Origin: Capitella teleta
Lineage: Eukaryota > Annelida > Polychaeta > Capitellidae
Reading direction: 5' to 3'
Assembly (NCBI GenBank): GCA_000328365.1
Contig: KB311659.1
Location: forward strand, 339,610 to 403,609
Length of the DNA stretch: 64,000 nt
The notes beneath the pieces were generated by a model. The model did no database searches and was not told the origin of the DNA. It was given only the letters and a program-made list of their open reading frames with translations. Numbering within the stretch: position 1 is the stretch's first letter; each line of letters starts with the position of its first letter. A program made the position numbers and the translations under genes. Shown in pieces: positions 60,615-64,000 of this stretch.

Positions 60615-62638
60615 AAATCAATTGTCCAATAGGGCACCTCTTTCTGCTGTTTCAATCTAGAGCAATTGTCTGAATGGGCCATTGTATTTTTGCGTATGAA
60701 TCTGCAGGGGTACAAAGAGCGCACATATGTCACGTGGTTGTGATTTTGGTTTTGTCTCCGTATTAAATAATGGTGTGAAGTAAAGTTTTTGTTGGTGTTT
60801 GGTCGATGAAGCATGTCGCGATTTTACGCAAGGCTTTCTGATGATATAATTAAGTCACAAAATGGCATTGCAACGAGTGGGTTATTATATAAGCGGGAAA
60901 TTAGTTGGAGTAACACAATAATAACAAAAATAATACTCCTGGGAAGAGGTCGAGAAGGGACTGTGAAGGAAGTACGAGTGAGGATTAGAAAAAAAAAGGA
61001 GAATACATTTCAACGGTGGAAGTGATGTAATTGCCACTATCTATACTTAAGTTACACCGAAAGTACAAGTAGCTCGATCTAACTCTCGAACCATCTAAGC
61101 ACTTTTCGCATTTATCGGTATATGGATCGTGCACTAGTTGCCACCAGCCGTAAATCCTTCTAGACCAAATGCCTAACAAACTGCTGTAGCTTGAAATTAG
61201 AAGTAGACACGTGATCAATCTTGGTGGACTTTTCCCGCAAATGTTATATGAGGAATTGGGACGGAGCCTACAGTTTTGAAATGATCAAATGCTAGGACTC
61301 AAAAGTTGAACTAGGCATGAAGTATTTCTTGGTTATTACTGGAGTTAATATAGCTGTCATATTGCATAGCAATTCAGGGTGGCATGTGTTGTAATACTAA
61401 TATGGTTGACATATTGTAGGGAAATTATTGCATTGGCAAGGTAAGGAAGGAATCTCCGGAAGAACACGAACATGAAGTTTATTAAAACAATAGGTTGGTT
61501 TGTTAGTTCCAATAAGCATCTTAAATATACCCATGTTCATTCACACAGTTTAAGGGCAGGTGGTATAATTCGGAGATGCAATTGACTTTGCGGGGATTAG
61601 TCAAACTTATATTGGGAACCTTGCACATTTCATTGTTTCCTCAATTAATACACGATATATATTTTTGAATATCAATATTGGCGATCATGCAGTCTAAAGA
61701 AGTGCACATCATATCTCACATTTGTCCCACTGGTATAGCTTGGAACAAAATATTGATAGCTTCTGATAACGCCCACGGCATGAGTTATAAATCAGTATTT
61801 CCAAGAAACACATTTTCATTGAGAATGATGGGGTGCGTGGTCTGTGGACTAATTCGGCAAAGCTAATATAAGGCATATACATTCCAGCGAATTACTTCAT
61901 TTGGGAAGCAAATAAACTGATTATAAATTCATCATACAACATGAATAACATACAGGATTGAACCCCGTTAGTGACACTTGGGCCGAATAAAGTATGTGTT
62001 GTTTTATTCCTTTACACTGAAATCCAATTTGCGTCACGATGAACAACAACAACTCATTGATTATCAAGTTCTGGAACACAGCCCCACCTTTGGAGGATTA
62101 TTCGGTGTCATCAAAACCTAATTGCACTATTCCTTCAACACCACCGTGTAGCGAATTGTATTTGTATAACTTTTTCAAAGTTATAATTAATTGTCACGTT
62201 CAGGAGAGCTGCATGGATAAACATCATCAACATGAACACAGTCCATCGAAAGTAATGAATAACAGCATTCTACTTTGTGCGGATTAGTCGCCAGGAGCCA
62301 TATTTGTGCAACACTTATGTTCATTATACCTCGATGATTACGTGTACATTTGGTGAAATGAAAGATCCACAGTTATGTGACCTACAAATATGTTTTTATA
62401 TTGTTTGTGTTGAGATCGTCGTCGACTCCTCATGTTTTTATTCGGTTGCTAGTGAATGGCTTTAAAAAAAAATATGTGCATTGCAATTCTGAGCCAATTG
62501 CATCTACGCTTTTATTTCGATTTCATCAAATTTCTCCTTGATATTCTAAATTATACCCTTGCTGTTCTATAGCCTTATATACTTGGCAAATGAACTTATT
62601 ATAAGTTAATCATAAACATCATATAAGGCTTTCCTAAT
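60615..62638. other. Intergenic, no gene recognised
   Basis: AT-rich sequence. A frame from an ATG at 62039 (MNNNNSLIIKFWNTAPP) is open for 82 codons but leads into no recognisable domain. Confidence 0.35.
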
Positions 62639-62666
62639 GTGCCGATCAGTCGAGTTAAGTTGAATT

Positions 62667-62818
62667 CTGGTGTGCGTTTTTGCATCATGGGAGTCTATGA
62701 TTTAAACCATGTTGTTCATTTGCAGTCGGGCATAACAAGTGTCTGCGATACGAGTTCCAGCCATGTGAGATATACATTATTGCAAACAAAAGAACAAGTT
62801 AAAATGTTTCATAGCAGG
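62667..62818 (+). other. Weak candidate exon
   Basis: The frame FCIMGVYDLNHVVHLQSG ... TLLQTKEQVKMFHS is open up to AGCAG followed by GTAATC, a fair donor at 62819. Upstream, TTTCCTAATGTGCCGATCAG (ending 62649) could act as an acceptor. Composition is protein-like but no family is recognised. Confidence 0.15.
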
Positions 62819-62821
62819 TAA

Positions 62822-64000
62822 TCTTTACCGGTAATTAACCGCTGATGTCCTCTGTCCTCGCTTGTATTCAAAAGGCTGGAAATCTGTGATCGAATTCCTT
62901 CGTATATCAATGCACTTGTTTGAAGAGCATCCGTCAGTAAAAATCCCTGATGGAGACTGATAACTTGAAGAATGACTTTATGCTAGGTGAGGATAGAATA
63001 TCATCATTAACCTTTCACTGTTTTACTCCACTGTGAACTTTGTTTCAAATGACGATAATTATGACGCCTATTGGCAAGAAATGATGTGAAAACACAACCA
63101 ATTATTCACAACCCATCAATAGGTATATTTAAAAAACACTGTCAAAAGCACTTTATTAGCAAAGTACATGTAATATTCAATTCCTATTTCTATTTCTCAT
63201 ATGTAATTGTACATATATTTTGCCTGTTTTTTTTTTTTGTTTTTTGTTTTTGTTTTTTTTTTTTTTCAGCGTTATTGTTCACTTTTGTAATTTCGTAGTG
63301 CATAAGCCTCCCTGGCTTCTGTCACAATTGCATTTGTTATTCTCTTTTTCATTATATTCAATAATTAAACTGCTTTCTCTGTCAATAGCTGACGGTGTTG
63401 TAATTGATGAATACGGAAATGACATCACATGCTAATTACATCGTAAAAAAGTAACAAGCCGTAACCCGTAGCCTACGTCACCTTCATTAGAATTACGATG
63501 CTCATAATACTAATTAGCTAATCATAGAAGAAAACGAGGCATCCACCTCTCCGACACTTTGAGCCGTAAACTTCGCATACAAATACAATACAAATTTCGA
63601 TTAATTATACTATATACCCCTGATGCCTTGAATTTTTAATGCAATAAAGCAGAGTTATTTATATTTTATGAACCTACTTCATGGGATACCCCATCAGCAT
63701 ACGCACATTGAACGAACAATCGCATTATCTATCTATCTATAATATCTAATTCTATTTGACATGCAATAAGTATTGCTTGAAAAGAAACATGCAACAAGAA
63801 ATTGAAATAAAACTTTCTCATTTGATGCAACACTAAAGTCTTACACCGATTTATCACTGGGCGTTAAACACGTGAGCTAATTCGAAGCGAGATCCTCCCC
63901 AATGGACTAGACATTCACTACGTTACATAGCTACATGCTATAGCATTTATCTCTTTGCAGCAGGTCACCAGTATGTGAAGCTCATGTGTTGACAAGTCCT
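62822..64000. other. Intergenic to window end
   Basis: AT-rich sequence with a T-rich tract at about 63228-63267 and four to five CTAT units at about 63726-63741. No gene recognised. Confidence 0.4.

Overview
The window is an AT-rich, gene-poor stretch of animal nuclear DNA. There are no operons, ribosome binding sites or long uninterrupted reading frames. What it does hold is one exon of a rhodopsin-family peptide receptor, tRNA-derived SINEs, Tc1/mariner- and pogo-type MITEs, a LINE 3' end, a broken Ty3/gypsy fragment and many microsatellites. The receptor resembles the FMRFamide-receptor/GPR139-like families that are expanded in marine invertebrates. Together with the repeat mix this suggests a marine invertebrate, perhaps an echinoderm or other ambulacrarian, but nothing in the sequence fixes the phylum.

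Layout. 0-10 kb: intergenic DNA with the first copy of a TTAA-flanked MITE (2.04-2.73 kb), a 5'-truncated SINE (3.24-3.39 kb), a coding-like block with paired palindromic E-boxes (4.86-5.36 kb), a possible small exon (6.08-6.23 kb) and a GGATT-headed dispersed repeat (8.75-8.96 kb). 10-25 kb: a full-length SINE with perfect 14-bp target-site duplications, a mariner MITE (13.99-14.27 kb), an old inverted copy of a repeat that recurs at 36 and 42 kb, a LINE 3' end (16.84-17.27 kb), a long ATC microsatellite, the second TTAA MITE in inverted orientation (20.53-21.23 kb) and a third SINE with target-site duplications (23.9-24.1 kb). 25-35 kb: a Ty3/gypsy fossil (26.4-27.1 kb), a promoter-like patch (29.5-29.9 kb), a candidate MITE, a pogo-like MITE (31.6-32.0 kb) and an unassigned 173-codon ORF (33.5-34.0 kb).

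35-45 kb: two direct copies of one roughly 1.4-1.9 kb sequence lie about 6.3 kb apart. Their arms are badly diverged, but a 419-bp core reads as identical in both. A GGATT repeat sits in only one copy. An 81-bp near-perfect palindrome follows at 44.4 kb. 45-64 kb: mostly featureless DNA around the one convincing host gene piece. This is a minus-strand receptor exon (51.05-50.38 kb) running from a splice acceptor through transmembrane segment 4, where receptor similarity stops. Further right are a minisatellite made of consensus 5' splice sites (59.93 kb), a CpG-rich candidate first exon (60.3-60.6 kb) and a weak candidate exon near 62.7 kb.

No complete protein-coding gene, tRNA, rRNA or CRISPR array could be supported. 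Apart from the receptor exon, the coding calls are low-confidence guesses from reading frame, composition and splice-site context.
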